Part shown: positions 36,255 to 45,170 of the stretch, piece after piece
Numbering within the stretch: the stretch's first letter is position 1
Layout of the letters: every line of letters begins with the position of its first letter
Assembly: GCF_024730565.1 (NCBI RefSeq)
Contig: NZ_CP077725.1
Span: 2,691,501-2,755,500, forward strand
Length of the DNA: 64,000 nucleotides
Reading direction: 5' to 3'
Source of the DNA: Clostridium sp. CM027
Lineage (GTDB): Bacteria; Bacillota; Clostridia; Clostridiales; Clostridiaceae
Notes under the pieces: generated by a model
What the model was told of the DNA's origin: nothing
The model's database searches: none
The model's input: the letters and a program-made list of their open reading frames with translations, nothing else
Program-made: the position numbers and the translations under genes

Positions 36255-36454
36255 TATCCAATTTATAATAATTAAAAAAGAATTAAAAATATTTCTTAAC
36301 TTAAGGATTTCTAAATTTTACAAACAATATTGATGTATAATTAAAAGGTATATTAAAGTTATGTAATTTAATTGATTGACATAGAGATATTAAGCACTTG
36401 TATCGGCATAATGTATTAGATATAATAAGTTTATTACAATATAAGGAGATAAAT

Positions 36455-37417
36455 ATGGAAATGAAGAAGATAAGTGGAATGAAGAAAGGTGATAGGATTG
36501 AAGGTTTTTATGTTATAAAATCTGTAGATAGCAAGGTTTCCAACAACAGTAACACAAATAAATATTTGGATTTTAATTTAGGGGATGCCACCGGTGATAT
36601 AAATGCAAAACTTTGGGAATGGAATGAAAAATTAGAAAATACATTTAAACAAAGCATCTTAGTGAAAATTAAGGGCACGGTAAATGAGTGGAGAGGAAAG
36701 CTTCAATTAAAAGTTGAAGCGATAAGACTAACTGAGGAAAAAGATGGAGTAAGCATTTGTGATTATGTTGCAGTGGCACCGTATTCACCAGAAAAAATGT
36801 ATGATGATATTTTAAATTATTTATCTAAAATCAAAAATATAGATATTCAAAATATAGTTACCAATATTTTAGGGCATAATGAGGAAAAGCTAATGCATTA
36901 TCCAGCTGCTAAGTCTAACCATCACTCTATAAGATCAGGTCTGTTATATCACACAACCACCATGCTTAAGGCAGGAGAAAAATTAAGCGAAATTTACACC
37001 TTTCTAAATACGGATTTGCTATATGCAGGTATAATACTTCATGATATTGGCAAAATATATGAAATGAATGCTAGTGAACTTGGAATTGTAAGCGAGTATT
37101 CAGTAGAGGGTCAACTTTTAGGTCATATAGTTCAAGGAATTAAAATGATAGAAACGGCGAGTCTTGAGGTTAAAGCAGATACTGAAGTATCTATGTTGTT
37201 ACAGCATATGGTGCTAGCTCATCATTATGAAGCAGAATATGGGAGCCCTAAAAAACCTATGATACCAGAAGCGGAAATGCTACATCATTTAGATATAATG
37301 GATGCAAGAATGTATGATATGAATAAGGCTTTAGGGGATACAAAGGAAGGCAAATTTTCAGAAAGAATAAGGTCTCTAGATAATATAAATGTTTATAAAA
37401 GTTTTGTTAATAAATAG
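36455..37417 (+). CDS. yhaM: 3'-5' exoribonuclease YhaM family (OB-fold/HD)
   Basis: A 320-residue protein. The N-terminal OB-fold has FYVIKSVDSKVSNNSNTNKY and DFNLGDATGDINAKLWEW. The HD domain (about 150-300) has SNHHSIRSGLLYHTTTM, GIILHDIGKIYE and HHYEAEYGSPKKPMIPEAE, with the metal-binding His/Asp residues. B. subtilis YhaM (314 residues) degrades RNA from the 3' end. An upstream ATG (36398) is in frame, but AAGGAG is 6 nt before ATG 36455. Confidence 0.9.
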   Translation: MEMKKISGMKKGDRIEGFYVIKSVDSKVSNNSNTNKYLDFNLGDATGDINAKLWEWNEKLENTFKQSILVKIKGTVNEWRGKLQLKVEAIRLTEEKDGVSICDYVAVAPYSPEKMYDDILNYLSKIKNIDIQNIVTNILGHNEEKLMHYPAAKSNHHSIRSGLLYHTTTMLKAGEKLSEIYTFLNTDLLYAGIILHDIGKIYEMNASELGIVSEYSVEGQLLGHIVQGIKMIETASLEVKADTEVSMLLQHMVLAHHYEAEYGSPKKPMIPEAEMLHHLDIMDARMYDMNKALGDTKEGKFSERIRSLDNINVYKSFVNK

Positions 37418-37440
37418 TCTTAAGGAAAATTATTTAACAG

Positions 37441-37478
37441 AAAAATACAGTTATTCAATATGGGTAAGTGTATTTTTT
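37441..37478 (+). terminator. Terminator after yhaM
   Basis: AAAAATAC (37441-37448) pairs with GTATTTTT (37469-37476) with extra weak pairing inside, followed by TTAT. It lies 24 bp after the stop. Confidence 0.7.
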
Positions 37479-37637
37479 ATTTTAGATAAACAATGTATAT
37501 ACGAACTATTACTTAAAATAATTTATTAATATTCGCACTTTATATTGACTGGTTTATACTGCTCTGATATCATTAAGTAGTATGGTAACCATTAATAGTT
37601 TTTATTTCCTACAGAGTAATACAAGGAGGAATATGAA

Positions 37638-39050
37638 ATGAAAAATTTTTATGATGTAGTTATTGTAGGAGCTGGACCAGCGGGCATATTTACGGCACTA
37701 GAAATTTCTAATAAAAAACCCGAACTTAGTGTACTTATAGTTGATAAGGGAAGAAATATAGAAAAAAGAAAATGTCCAGCTAGAGACACAGGAAAGTGTG
37801 TTAAATGTAATCCTTGTGGGATAACGTTTGGTTGGGCAGGTGCTGGAGCTTTTTCAGATGGTAAGCTTTCTCTAAGCCCTGAGGTGGGGGGAAGACTTCT
37901 TGAATATTTTTCTGAAGACGATTCAAAAAAATTAATAAAGTATTGCGATGATATATATATAAAATTTGGAGCAAATGAGAAGGTATATGGGATTAATAGT
38001 GACAAAGTTGACGAAGTTAAATATGAAGCAAGTAAGCACAATATTCGTCTTGTTGAATGTCCAGTAAGGCATTTAGGAACAGAACTTGCCTATGAAGTTT
38101 TAAAATCTATGTACCATCATTTAGTTGATAATACAAATACAGAATTTATAGAACTTAGTGAAGTGGAAGAAATATTAATAGAAGATAATAAGGCTACTGG
38201 AGTATTATTAAAGAATAAAGATGGTGTGTTTAAGGTTAATGCAAAGTATGTTGTAGCGGCGCCGGGTAGAGGTGGAGCGGAATGGGCTTCAAATGAAGCT
38301 AAAAAACATAATATTAAGGTTACTAATAATGCAGTAGATATTGGAGTAAGAGTTGAGGTACCTAATTCTGTTATGGATCATCTAACAAAGGACTTATATG
38401 AAGCAAAATTAGTATATTATTCTGATACATTTGATAACAAGGTTAGGACCTTTTGCATGAACCCGGGGGGAGTAGTGTCAGCGGAATATTATGATGACAA
38501 CACGATTGCAGTTGTAAATGGTCATAGTTACTCCGACCAAAAGCTTAGAACAACTAATACAAATTTTGCGATGCTTGTATCTACTACTTTCACTGAGCCA
38601 TTTAATCAACCTATAGGTTATGGAAAATATATAGCTCAGCTAGGTAATATGTTAACTGGTGGAGGGATAATGGTTCAAAGACTCGGGGATTTACTAAAAG
38701 GAAGAAGAACAGATTATGACAGATTAGGTAAATCAACTACGACGCCTACTTTAAAATCAGCAGTACCAGGTGACTTAAGCTTTGTATTACCACAAAGGCA
38801 CTTAACGTCTATTGTGGAAGCATTAAAGGCTTTTGACAAGATAGCACCAGGTTTATATAGCAAAAACACATTGCTATATGGAGTTGAGGTGAAGTTTTAT
38901 TCTAGTAAGATTAGTACAGATGATAAGTTTGAAACATCTGTTAGAAATTTATATACAATAGGGGATGGAGCGGGAATAACTAGAGGTCTAATGCAAGCAT
39001 CTACAACAGGAGTTGTAGTAGCAAGAGACATAGCTCAGAAAGAAGACTAA
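37638..39050 (+). CDS. FAD-dependent dehydrogenase (COG2509 type)
   Basis: A 470-residue flavoprotein. The FAD fold VVIVGAGPAGIFTALEI lies at the N-terminus. KCPARDTGKCVKCNPCGITF holds a cysteine cluster, GWAGAGAFSDGKLSLSPEVG is characteristic of this uncharacterised dehydrogenase group, and GDGAGITRGLMQAS ends it. The substrate is unknown. AAGGAGG lies before the ATG. It stands alone between yhaM and purA. Confidence 0.88.
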   Translation: MKNFYDVVIVGAGPAGIFTALEISNKKPELSVLIVDKGRNIEKRKCPARDTGKCVKCNPCGITFGWAGAGAFSDGKLSLSPEVGGRLLEYFSEDDSKKLIKYCDDIYIKFGANEKVYGINSDKVDEVKYEASKHNIRLVECPVRHLGTELAYEVLKSMYHHLVDNTNTEFIELSEVEEILIEDNKATGVLLKNKDGVFKVNAKYVVAAPGRGGAEWASNEAKKHNIKVTNNAVDIGVRVEVPNSVMDHLTKDLYEAKLVYYSDTFDNKVRTFCMNPGGVVSAEYYDDNTIAVVNGHSYSDQKLRTTNTNFAMLVSTTFTEPFNQPIGYGKYIAQLGNMLTGGGIMVQRLGDLLKGRRTDYDRLGKSTTTPTLKSAVPGDLSFVLPQRHLTSIVEALKAFDKIAPGLYSKNTLLYGVEVKFYSSKISTDDKFETSVRNLYTIGDGAGITRGLMQASTTGVVVARDIAQKED

Positions 39051-39120
39051 GAATTTAATCTAAATAATTGGTTATATGAATATTAAAAGTGTATAATTCA
39101 ACATGAAGTAAACATAGAAG

Positions 39121-39163
39121 ACAATAAAAGTTCTTAACGGTAGTAGTTAAGAAATTTTATTGT
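39121..39163 (+). terminator. Long hairpin between the FAD dehydrogenase gene and purA
   Basis: ACAATAAAA, one mismatch and TTCTTAAC pair with GTTAAGAA and TTTTATTGT, 17 pairs around GGTAGTA. It ends 26 bp before the purA ATG. It is probably the terminator of the upstream gene, but lies close enough to purA to be part of its leader. Confidence 0.7.
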
Positions 39164-39189
39164 GAACTGAAAGAAAGCGAGGAATTTAT

Positions 39190-40476
39190 ATGTCAGCATT
39201 TATAGTTTTAGGAGCCCAATGGGGAGATGAAGGTAAAGGTAAGATGACAGATTATCTTGCTGAGGGAGCTAACGTAGTAGTCAGGTTCCAAGGTGGAAAC
39301 AATGCAGGTCATACAGTAGTTGTAGGAGAAAAGGAATATAAACTTCACTTAATACCATCAGGAATATTATATAAAGATAAATTGAATGTAATAGGTAATG
39401 GCGTGGTTGTAGACCCAGAAGCGTTATTTACAGAAATTGACTACTTAGAAGCACTAGGCGAAAAAATAACTCCAGAAAGATTAATAATTAGTGATAGATC
39501 ACAGGTTATAATGCCATATCATAAAGAGTTAGATAATTTATATGAAATAGCTAGAGGTAAAAATGACATCGGAACTACAAAAAAAGGTATAGGACCTTGT
39601 TACACTGACAAGTTTGAAAGAAGTGGAATCAGAGTTTGTGACTTAATGAAAAAAGATGTTTTTAAAGAGAAGCTTAAAATTAGTTTATCAATGAAAAATG
39701 ATATAATAACAAAAGTTTTGGGTGGAAAAGCTTTAGATTTTGATAAAATATATACGGAGTACCTAGAGTATGCAGAAAGAATGAGACCTTTTGTAAAAGA
39801 TATATCAGTTAAAGTTTACGATTCAATAAAGTCTGGAAAAAATGTTTTATTTGAAGGAGCACAAGGAACGTTGCTTGATATAGATTATGGTTCATATCCT
39901 TTTGTAACCTCATCAAACACTATTGCAGGTGGAGTTTGTGTTGGGGCAGGAATAGGACCTACTATGATAACAAATGCTGTAGGAGTAGCGAAAGCTTATA
40001 CTACAAGAGTAGGAAAAGGACCATTCCCAACAGAGCTTGATGATGAAGTAGGAGACTGGATTCGCGAAAAAGGTTTTGAATTTGGAGTAACAACAGGTAG
40101 AGCAAGAAGATGTGGATGGCTTGACCTTGTTATATTAAAAACTGCAGCAAGAGTTTCGGGACTTACTAGCTTTGCTGTAACTAAAATAGATACCTTAGCA
40201 GGACTTGAAAAAATTAAAATTTGTGTAGGATATAAATTTGAAGGTAGTGTTATAGATTATTTCCCAGCAAGTTTAGAGGATTTAGCTAAATGCGTGCCAG
40301 TATATGAAGAGTTTGATGGTTGGGATGAAAAGATAGCTGATGCAAGAAGCTATGAAGAACTTCCTGAAAATGCAAAAATATACTTAAAGAAAATTGAAGA
40401 ATTTACAGGAGTTAAAGTTTCCATAGTTTCAGTAGGACCTAAAAGAGATCAAACAATGGTGTTAACTGAAATATAG
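39190..40476 (+). CDS. purA: Adenylosuccinate synthase
   Basis: Converts IMP and aspartate to adenylosuccinate using GTP, the first committed step to AMP. It has 428 residues. The P-loop-like start is [20 protein letters not shown], followed by [32 protein letters not shown] and [24 protein letters not shown] precedes the ATG. It is monocistronic. Confidence 0.98.
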   Translation: MSAFIVLGAQWGDEGKGKMTDYLAEGANVVVRFQGGNNAGHTVVVGEKEYKLHLIPSGILYKDKLNVIGNGVVVDPEALFTEIDYLEALGEKITPERLIISDRSQVIMPYHKELDNLYEIARGKNDIGTTKKGIGPCYTDKFERSGIRVCDLMKKDVFKEKLKISLSMKNDIITKVLGGKALDFDKIYTEYLEYAERMRPFVKDISVKVYDSIKSGKNVLFEGAQGTLLDIDYGSYPFVTSSNTIAGGVCVGAGIGPTMITNAVGVAKAYTTRVGKGPFPTELDDEVGDWIREKGFEFGVTTGRARRCGWLDLVILKTAARVSGLTSFAVTKIDTLAGLEKIKICVGYKFEGSVIDYFPASLEDLAKCVPVYEEFDGWDEKIADARSYEELPENAKIYLKKIEEFTGVKVSIVSVGPKRDQTMVLTEI

Positions 40477-40679
40477 CATATAGACATGCATATTATACAA
40501 AAGATATTTTTTTAATATGTATGGTTTTTATATTATAGGGAATTATAATTATTGTAGGAAATATATATTAAGGTATACAAGTGCATACTATAGATTAAAA
40601 AAGTGCGTACTAGTAAAATTTAAGCATATAAAATATAATGAGAATTAGGGTTAAATTAACATAAAGTGAGGTATATAAT

Positions 40680-40865
40680 ATGAAAATTACTAAAGATATG
40701 ACAATAGGTGAAGTTGTAAGACAAAATCCAGAATCAGTTGAAGTATTAATGAGCTTTGGAATGGGTTGCGTAGGATGTCCTTCAGCGCAAGCTGAAACAT
40801 TAGAAGAAGCAGCAATGGTTCATGGTCTTAATTTGGAAGAATTAATGACTGCATTAAATGCATAA
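40680..40865 (+). CDS. DUF1858 domain protein
   Basis: A 61-residue protein, a stand-alone DUF1858 domain: [20 protein letters not shown], then [20 protein letters not shown]. The conserved CxxC in GCVGCPSAQ suggests redox or metal binding. Its role is unknown. GTGAGG lies upstream and a strong terminator directly follows. Confidence 0.88.
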   Translation: MKITKDMTIGEVVRQNPESVEVLMSFGMGCVGCPSAQAETLEEAAMVHGLNLEELMTALNA

Positions 40866-40872
40866 AAAAATT

Positions 40873-40908
40873 AAGACACTTAGCATTTGCTAAGTGTCTT
40901 GTTTTTTT
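40873..40908. terminator. Terminator shared by the DUF1858 and ECF genes
   Basis: AAGACACTTAGCA pairs perfectly with TGCTAAGTGTCTT over a 2-nt loop, followed by GTTTTTTT. It lies between convergent genes and could serve both. Confidence 0.93.
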
Positions 40909-40914
40909 ATTTTT

Positions 40915-41508
40915 TTATCTTTTCTTTATTTTCTTAATGGCGAGGATAACAGGTATTGTAATTACAGTAGCTATGATGGCCTCTGGAACACCATTTATTA
41001 TACCTATACCATAAATAGTCTTTGCAGCAATAGATGGATCTATGCCCTTAGAAGCAGCGAATTTAGCCGCATAAAAAACATATATCATAGTAAGAACCCC
41101 AAAAGTGTTAGTTAGCGAACCAACAACGGTCGCGAGTCCAATCCTTAGGCTATCATTTTTAACGTGGATTAGTTTATAAACATAGTAAGAAGTAAGACCA
41201 ATAAGAACCCTTGGTAATACAGATACTAAAGGATTTATAAAAGCAAAAGAGAGTAAATTGGGAGTTGTTATGTTTTGCATAATACTAAACATCCCAAATA
41301 TTAAACCAATAGTCATTCCTACCATAGGGCCACCTATTATTGATCCTATAATAACGGGAATGTGCATGATAGTAGCTTTGGCACCAGGAAGTGGAATAAA
41401 GCCATATCCAGTTAAACCAAGTACGATGCAAATAGCTGATAGCATACCAATAGTTGTAAGTTCACTTGTTTTTATTCTTCTAAGTTTAATAGAATTATTA
41501 TTAATCAT
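40915..41508 (-). CDS. ECF transporter S component
   Basis: A 197-residue membrane protein with about six helices. TTIGMLSAICIVLGLTGYGF and KATIMHIPVIIGSIIGGPMV give the layout of the PF12822-type S components (the group that includes pantothenate and folate carriers). It would need a shared EcfAA'T module encoded elsewhere. The substrate cannot be told from sequence. ATG at 41508 follows GCGGGGGGAACAC. The leader can form two exclusive hairpins. Confidence 0.85.
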   Translation of the reverse strand: MINNNSIKLRRIKTSELTTIGMLSAICIVLGLTGYGFIPLPGAKATIMHIPVIIGSIIGGPMVGMTIGLIFGMFSIMQNITTPNLLSFAFINPLVSVLPRVLIGLTSYYVYKLIHVKNDSLRIGLATVVGSLTNTFGVLTMIYVFYAAKFAASKGIDPSIAAKTIYGIGIINGVPEAIIATVITIPVILAIKKIKKR

Positions 41509-41513
41509 GTGTT

Positions 41514-41565
41514 CCCCCCGCTCTTATTCCATAAGGATATAAGTCGTCCTATTCATAATCCTTAT
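41514..41565 (-). promoter_or_regulatory. Leader of the ECF S-component gene with exclusive hairpins
   Basis: ATAAGGAT and ATCCTTAT (plus-strand 41531-41538 and 41558-41565) form one perfect stem. CTTATTCC (41523-41530) and GGATATAAG (41535-41543) form another with one bulge. They share bases 41535-41538, so only one can exist. The second lies 3 nt from the G-rich ribosome-binding site (41514-41519). No known riboswitch was recognised. Confidence 0.4.
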
Positions 41566-41790
41566 TTATAGTTCAGTTTCATAATGAATACTGACAACAA
41601 TATTTTAACACTATTTTGATAATAATTACATAGATAAATAAAAATTTAACAAACTTTATGTTAATACTATACAGTTAATGTTTACTGTGTTGGTTTAGTT
41701 TGGTATTATTTTAAGTATGAAGAAAACTAAGAAGCGTAGAAATTAATAGTTATTATATTATGTACTCATGAGAAATATAGGAGGGGTATT

Positions 41791-42540
41791 ATGGGCAAAA
41801 TGCCAGAGGTTACAGATAGAGATTATAATATTCATTATTATGAAGTAGATATTCATAAAAGAGCTTTGATGACAAGCATTATAGATTATCTTGGTGATAT
41901 GGCAATGTATCAAAGTGAAGTGCTTGGAGTTGGCATAGAACATCTTAAAGAGAATAAATCAGCTTGGGTGTTATATAAATGGGACATAACAATGGAGTCG
42001 TATCCTTTATTAAATGAAACTATAAAGATTAGAACTTTTGCACATTCTTTCAATAAATTTTATGCATACAGGAAATATGAAATTATTGATATGAAAGGGA
42101 ATAAAATAGGACATGCGAGTTCTGTGTGGATTTTAATAAATACAGACAGAAGAAGACCAATAAGGATTACGAAAGATATGTATGAGGCTTATGGTATAGA
42201 TGATAGCAATAATACACCCATAGACATTGAGGATATAGTACCAATAACTACAGTGCATAGCGAGAAAAACTTTCAAGTTAGGTATAGTGATATTGACACG
42301 AATATGCACGTAAATAATGTTAAATATGTTGCTTGGGCTTTAGAAACAGTTCCTAAGGATATAGTATTAAACTACGAACTAAGGAATATTAAGGTAACTT
42401 ACATCAAGGAAACAACATACGGAGAGACCATAAAGGTAAGCACGCAGGTTATAAGAGAAGAAGATAAGATAATATGTAGACATAAAATTATAAATGAAGA
42501 GGGAACTGAGCTGACTCTCTTAGAAAGTACTTGGATATAA
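41791..42540 (+). CDS. Acyl-ACP thioesterase
   Basis: A 249-residue double-hotdog thioesterase of the FatA-like PF01643 family, which releases fatty acids from acyl carrier protein. The first domain has YNIHYYEVDIHKRALMTSII and GVGIEHLKENKSAWVLYKWD. The second has QVRYSDIDTNMHVNNVKYVA, containing the catalytic Asp/Asn-His pattern (DxNxHxxN). GGAGGGGT precedes the ATG. It may help set membrane lipid composition, an inference. Confidence 0.92.
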   Translation: MGKMPEVTDRDYNIHYYEVDIHKRALMTSIIDYLGDMAMYQSEVLGVGIEHLKENKSAWVLYKWDITMESYPLLNETIKIRTFAHSFNKFYAYRKYEIIDMKGNKIGHASSVWILINTDRRRPIRITKDMYEAYGIDDSNNTPIDIEDIVPITTVHSEKNFQVRYSDIDTNMHVNNVKYVAWALETVPKDIVLNYELRNIKVTYIKETTYGETIKVSTQVIREEDKIICRHKIINEEGTELTLLESTWI

Positions 42541-42641
42541 GAAAATCGTTAATCACAAGTAGTTTTTGTATTATTCGACATACCTCTTAGATACATCTTA
42601 GTATGTACGATATAGTATGAAATTTCTCTGGACGTGAATTG

Positions 42642-42829
42642 AAATAAGAAGTGCAGAAACATTGAAAGTTGATTTAGAAATTCTTGTTTTGTAAATATAA
42701 AATTCTCGTGAGACTTCCTGGAAGGAAGGCCAGCAAACCGGCAGTATGCCGAATGTGAGCATTAGAGCATTTTACATTTACAAAATATTAGAATTTCTTA
42801 ATCAACTTTCACGTTTCAAACTCTTATTT
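42642..42829 (+). ncRNA. Unassigned rod-like structured element
   Basis: An imperfect inverted repeat of about 60-nt arms. Matching blocks are AAATAAGA...TCTTATTT, GAAAC/GTTTC, GAAAGTTGATT/AATCAACTTTC, AGAAATTCT/AGAATTTCT and TTTGTAAAT/ATTTACAAA. The apical 65 nt (about 42703-42767) hold small stems such as CTTCC-TGGAA-GGAAG and CGGCA-GTA-TGCCG and are less AT-rich than the surroundings. A T run follows the right arm. It lies between convergent genes. It could be an unknown ncRNA, an exceptional terminator or a MITE. It did not match a riboswitch I know. Confidence 0.55.
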
Positions 42830-42830
42830 T

Positions 42831-44060
42831 TTATTTGGAGGCGTTGATGCCGGCAATAGCACCAGAACTCCATGCCCATTGAAGGTTAAAACCACCGCAA
42901 TCGCCATCTACATCTAATATTTCTCCCGCAAAGAATAAATTCTTAGTAATATTAGATTCTAGGGTTTCGGGATTAATTTCTTTTGTATTAATGCCTCCTG
43001 CAGTTATCTGAGCATTTGCAAAAGAATTAGTACCTGAAACATCAAATTGATATCGCTTTAGCAAAGTATATAGAGCATTTTTTTCGTTTGAGGCCAAATC
43101 GCAACAAGGCTTATGAATGTCATCTATATTTGCTTCTTTTAAAATTATTGGAATGATCTTCTTGTTGATTATTCCGATGAATGAATCATGAACGCAGCGA
43201 CTTGGGAATACTGACCAATGATTATTTAAAAATGCTTTTAGATCTTCGTAGCTAATATTTGGTAGCATATCAATACTTAAAGAAACCTTGCTATTTTTAG
43301 ATAAACCATAAGATGCAGTTCTACTAAGCTGAAGAATAGGAGGACCAGAAATGCCGTAATCTGTGAAAAGTATTTCTCCGAATTCCTTTTGAACATATTT
43401 ATCGTTTATAAATATTTCCGCAAAGCCATCAAACTTTACTCCAGATAGAGCCTTTAGTTTATTATAGTTTAATTTAAGCTGTACAAGGGCTGGTACAGGA
43501 GAGATTATACTATGACCTAATTGCCTAGCCAATGAATAGCCGGAACCGTCAGAACCCGTTTTAGGAGCTGATTTACCACCGGTCGCAATAATCAACCTTT
43601 CACATTCATATGTAGAATTATCTGTGCTATAAACTTTAAAACCCTTATTTGTTTTAATAATCTCCTTAGCTTTGGTATTTGTATATAGTGGAATTTTTTT
43701 TTCGTCTATAGCAAAGCGTAGTATATCAAGTACTGATGAGGCTTGCAATGACATAGGAAACATTTTACCACCATCTTTTGTAACTAAAGGTATTCCTAAA
43801 CACTCGAAAAAATTTATAGTATCCTTTATGGTAAAAGAATCTAGCGTATAACCTGCGAAATTTGGATTTTCACTGTGATATCTATCATTATTTATATGTA
43901 CATTACTGATATTACACCTACCGTTACCGGTAGTTAGTATTTTTTTACCTACTCTGTCGGTTCCTTCAATTATTGCTACATCTATACCAAAATCTTTTGC
44001 TATTAAAGCAGAGGTTAAACCAGAGGCACCTCCGCCAATTATTATAAGAGAATGTTTCAA
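42831..44060 (-). CDS. NAD(P)/FAD-dependent oxidoreductase, BaiN/YhiN (HI0933) family
   Basis: A 409-residue flavoprotein. The FAD-binding start is SLIIIGGGASGLTSALIAKD, followed by GKKILTTGNGRCNISN (the family signature), ATGGKSAPKTGSDGSGYSLA and the C-terminal FFAGEILDVDGDCGGFNLQW. Members include bile-acid-dehydroxylation enzyme BaiN and the broad YhiN group; the substrate here is unknown. GGAGAG precedes the ATG. Its stop codon lies at the foot of the structured element at 42642-42829. Confidence 0.92.
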   Translation of the reverse strand: MKHSLIIIGGGASGLTSALIAKDFGIDVAIIEGTDRVGKKILTTGNGRCNISNVHINNDRYHSENPNFAGYTLDSFTIKDTINFFECLGIPLVTKDGGKMFPMSLQASSVLDILRFAIDEKKIPLYTNTKAKEIIKTNKGFKVYSTDNSTYECERLIIATGGKSAPKTGSDGSGYSLARQLGHSIISPVPALVQLKLNYNKLKALSGVKFDGFAEIFINDKYVQKEFGEILFTDYGISGPPILQLSRTASYGLSKNSKVSLSIDMLPNISYEDLKAFLNNHWSVFPSRCVHDSFIGIINKKIIPIILKEANIDDIHKPCCDLASNEKNALYTLLKRYQFDVSGTNSFANAQITAGGINTKEINPETLESNITKNLFFAGEILDVDGDCGGFNLQWAWSSGAIAGINASK

Positions 44061-44311
44061 GAAAATCTCTCCTTTCGAGAAAAAATATTTTTAGATTATA
44101 AAGTGGTTACATATAATCTTACCCTAAAATCAGTAGGATGAAAATGAATTTTTATTTTGTTTTATAAGTAACCATAGAATTTGTTTGTGATTGTTTAGTA
44201 AAAGTAGTTATTTTCAAAAAAACATAAAAAAAATTCTATAAGGGGAACCGTTGATTTAACTGGATTTGAGTGTTTTGCGAAAAAAAATAATAAAAAAAAT
44301 AAGAAAATATG
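44061..44311. other. AT-rich spacer between baiN-like gene and the tRNA operon
   Basis: A 251-bp spacer with the leftward promoter of the flavoprotein gene somewhere within it. I saw no ORF with a ribosome-binding site, no repeat and no convincing hairpin. Confidence 0.5.
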
Positions 44312-44340
44312 TTGACACTTTAAGAAAAATTAGGTATTAT
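44312..44340 (+). promoter_or_regulatory. Promoter of the tRNA cluster
   Basis: TTGACA (44312-44317) and TATTAT (44335-44340) are 17 bp apart, 58 bp before the first tRNA-Glu. It is a consensus-like vegetative promoter, as expected for stable RNA. Confidence 0.85.
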
Positions 44341-44397
44341 AGTTTATGTCGGGTTGCAAGACGTAAGCCCATAATAAATAAAGTGACAAATTAGTAT

Positions 44398-44472
44398 GGC
44401 TCCTTGGTCAAGCGGTTAAGACACCACCCTTTCACGGTGGTAACAGGGGTTCAATTCCCCTAGGAGTCACCA
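44398..44472 (+). tRNA. tRNA-Glu (TTC), copy 1
   Basis: A 75-nt cloverleaf with anticodon loop CTTTCAC (anticodon TTC), acceptor GGCTCCT paired with AGGAGTC and encoded CCA. First of the duplicated Glu-Val-Asp block. Identical to the copy at 44729. Confidence 0.96.
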
Positions 44473-44485
44473 TTAAAACATATAT

Positions 44486-44561
44486 GGGAGCATAGCTCAG
44501 CTGGGAGAGCATCTGCCTTACAAGCAGAGGGTCACAGGTTCGAACCCTGTTGTTCCCACCA
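44486..44561 (+). tRNA. tRNA-Val (TAC), copy 1
   Basis: A 76-nt cloverleaf with anticodon loop CTTACAA (anticodon TAC), acceptor GGGAGCA paired with TGTTCCC, and encoded CCA. Identical to the copy at 44817. Confidence 0.96.
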
Positions 44562-44566
44562 TATAT

Positions 44567-44643
44567 GGCTCAATAGCTCAGTTGGTTAGAGTGCCGCCCT
44601 GTCACGGCGGAGGTCGAGGGTCCGAGTCCCTTTTGAGTCGCCA
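44567..44643 (+). tRNA. tRNA-Asp (GTC), copy 1 with altered T loop
   Basis: A 77-nt cloverleaf with anticodon loop CTGTCAC (anticodon GTC) and encoded CCA. The T loop reads TCCGAGT, where the second copy has the canonical TTCGAAT: positions 55 (T to C) and 59 (A to G) differ. Position 55 is normally pseudouridine and contacts G18, so this copy may be poorly folded or inactive. All other bases match copy 2. Confidence 0.9.
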
Positions 44644-44728
44644 TTTTTACTAAACTGTTATAGTTTAATAAAAGAACATCTAATTTATAAGTTTGATTCT
44701 TATCAAAAGAATCATTGAAAAATAATAA

Positions 44729-44803
44729 GGCTCCTTGGTCAAGCGGTTAAGACACCACCCTTTCACGGTGGTAACAGGGGTTCAATTCCCCTAGGAGTCA
44801 CCA
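44729..44803 (+). tRNA. tRNA-Glu (TTC), copy 2
   Basis: A 75-nt tRNA identical to the one at 44398, with anticodon TTC and encoded CCA. First tRNA of the second block. Confidence 0.96.
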
Positions 44804-44816
44804 TTAAAACATATAT

Positions 44817-44892
44817 GGGAGCATAGCTCAGCTGGGAGAGCATCTGCCTTACAAGCAGAGGGTCACAGGTTCGAACCCTGTTGTTCCCACCA
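44817..44892 (+). tRNA. tRNA-Val (TAC), copy 2
   Basis: A 76-nt tRNA identical to the one at 44486, with anticodon TAC and encoded CCA. Confidence 0.96.
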
Positions 44893-44897
44893 TATAT

Positions 44898-44974
44898 GGC
44901 TCAATAGCTCAGTTGGTTAGAGTGCCGCCCTGTCACGGCGGAGGTCGAGGGTTCGAATCCCTTTTGAGTCGCCA
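44898..44974 (+). tRNA. tRNA-Asp (GTC), copy 2
   Basis: A 77-nt cloverleaf, anticodon GTC, with canonical T loop TTCGAAT and encoded CCA. This is presumably the functional copy. Confidence 0.97.
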
Positions 44975-44979
44975 TTTTT

Positions 44980-45054
44980 GCTGGCATGGCTCAACGGTAG
45001 AGCAGCTGACTTGTAATCAGCAGGTTGTAGGTTCAATTCCTATTGCCAGCTCCA
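44980..45054 (+). tRNA. tRNA-Thr (TGT)
   Basis: A 75-nt cloverleaf. Acceptor GCTGGCA pairs with TGCCAGC, anticodon stem GCTGA/TCAGC, loop CTTGTAA (anticodon TGT), encoded CCA. It follows tRNA-Asp copy 2 after 5 bp and is not duplicated. Confidence 0.96.
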
Positions 45055-45057
45055 AAA

Positions 45058-45091
45058 AAGTCCTAAACATTTGTTTAGGACTTTTTTTACG
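45058..45091 (+). terminator. Terminator of the tRNA operon
   Basis: AAGTCCTAAACA pairs with TGTTTAGGACTT over a TT-type loop, followed by TTTTT. It lies 4 bp after the last CCA. Confidence 0.93.
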
Positions 45092-45170
45092 TCCGGCATA
45101 TTTGATGGAAAATTAAGATTCAAAATGTATTTAGAGTGATTTGATTTTTTGTCTTGAAAAAATAAAAATA

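Larger units (their letters stand above)
44398..44979 (+). repeat. Tandem duplication of the Glu-Val-Asp tRNA block
   Basis: The block 44398-44648 and the block 44729-44979 are the same apart from two bases in tRNA-Asp, including the spacers between the tRNAs. The offset is 331 bp. The unit is joined by an unrelated 80-bp linker with two small hairpins. Such duplicated tRNA blocks are prone to recombination and to assembly collapse. Confidence 0.95.

Noticed and set aside
42642-42829. 6S RNA or a known riboswitch for the structured element
   Set aside because: 6S RNA has a central bubble in a rod, not a folded head on continuous arms, and no c-di-GMP, cobalamin, SAM or THF motif is present.
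44913-45116. 67-codon plus-strand frame over tRNA-Asp and tRNA-Thr
   Set aside because: It is a translation of tRNA genes (MVRVPPCHGGGRGFESL is the usual tRNA artefact).
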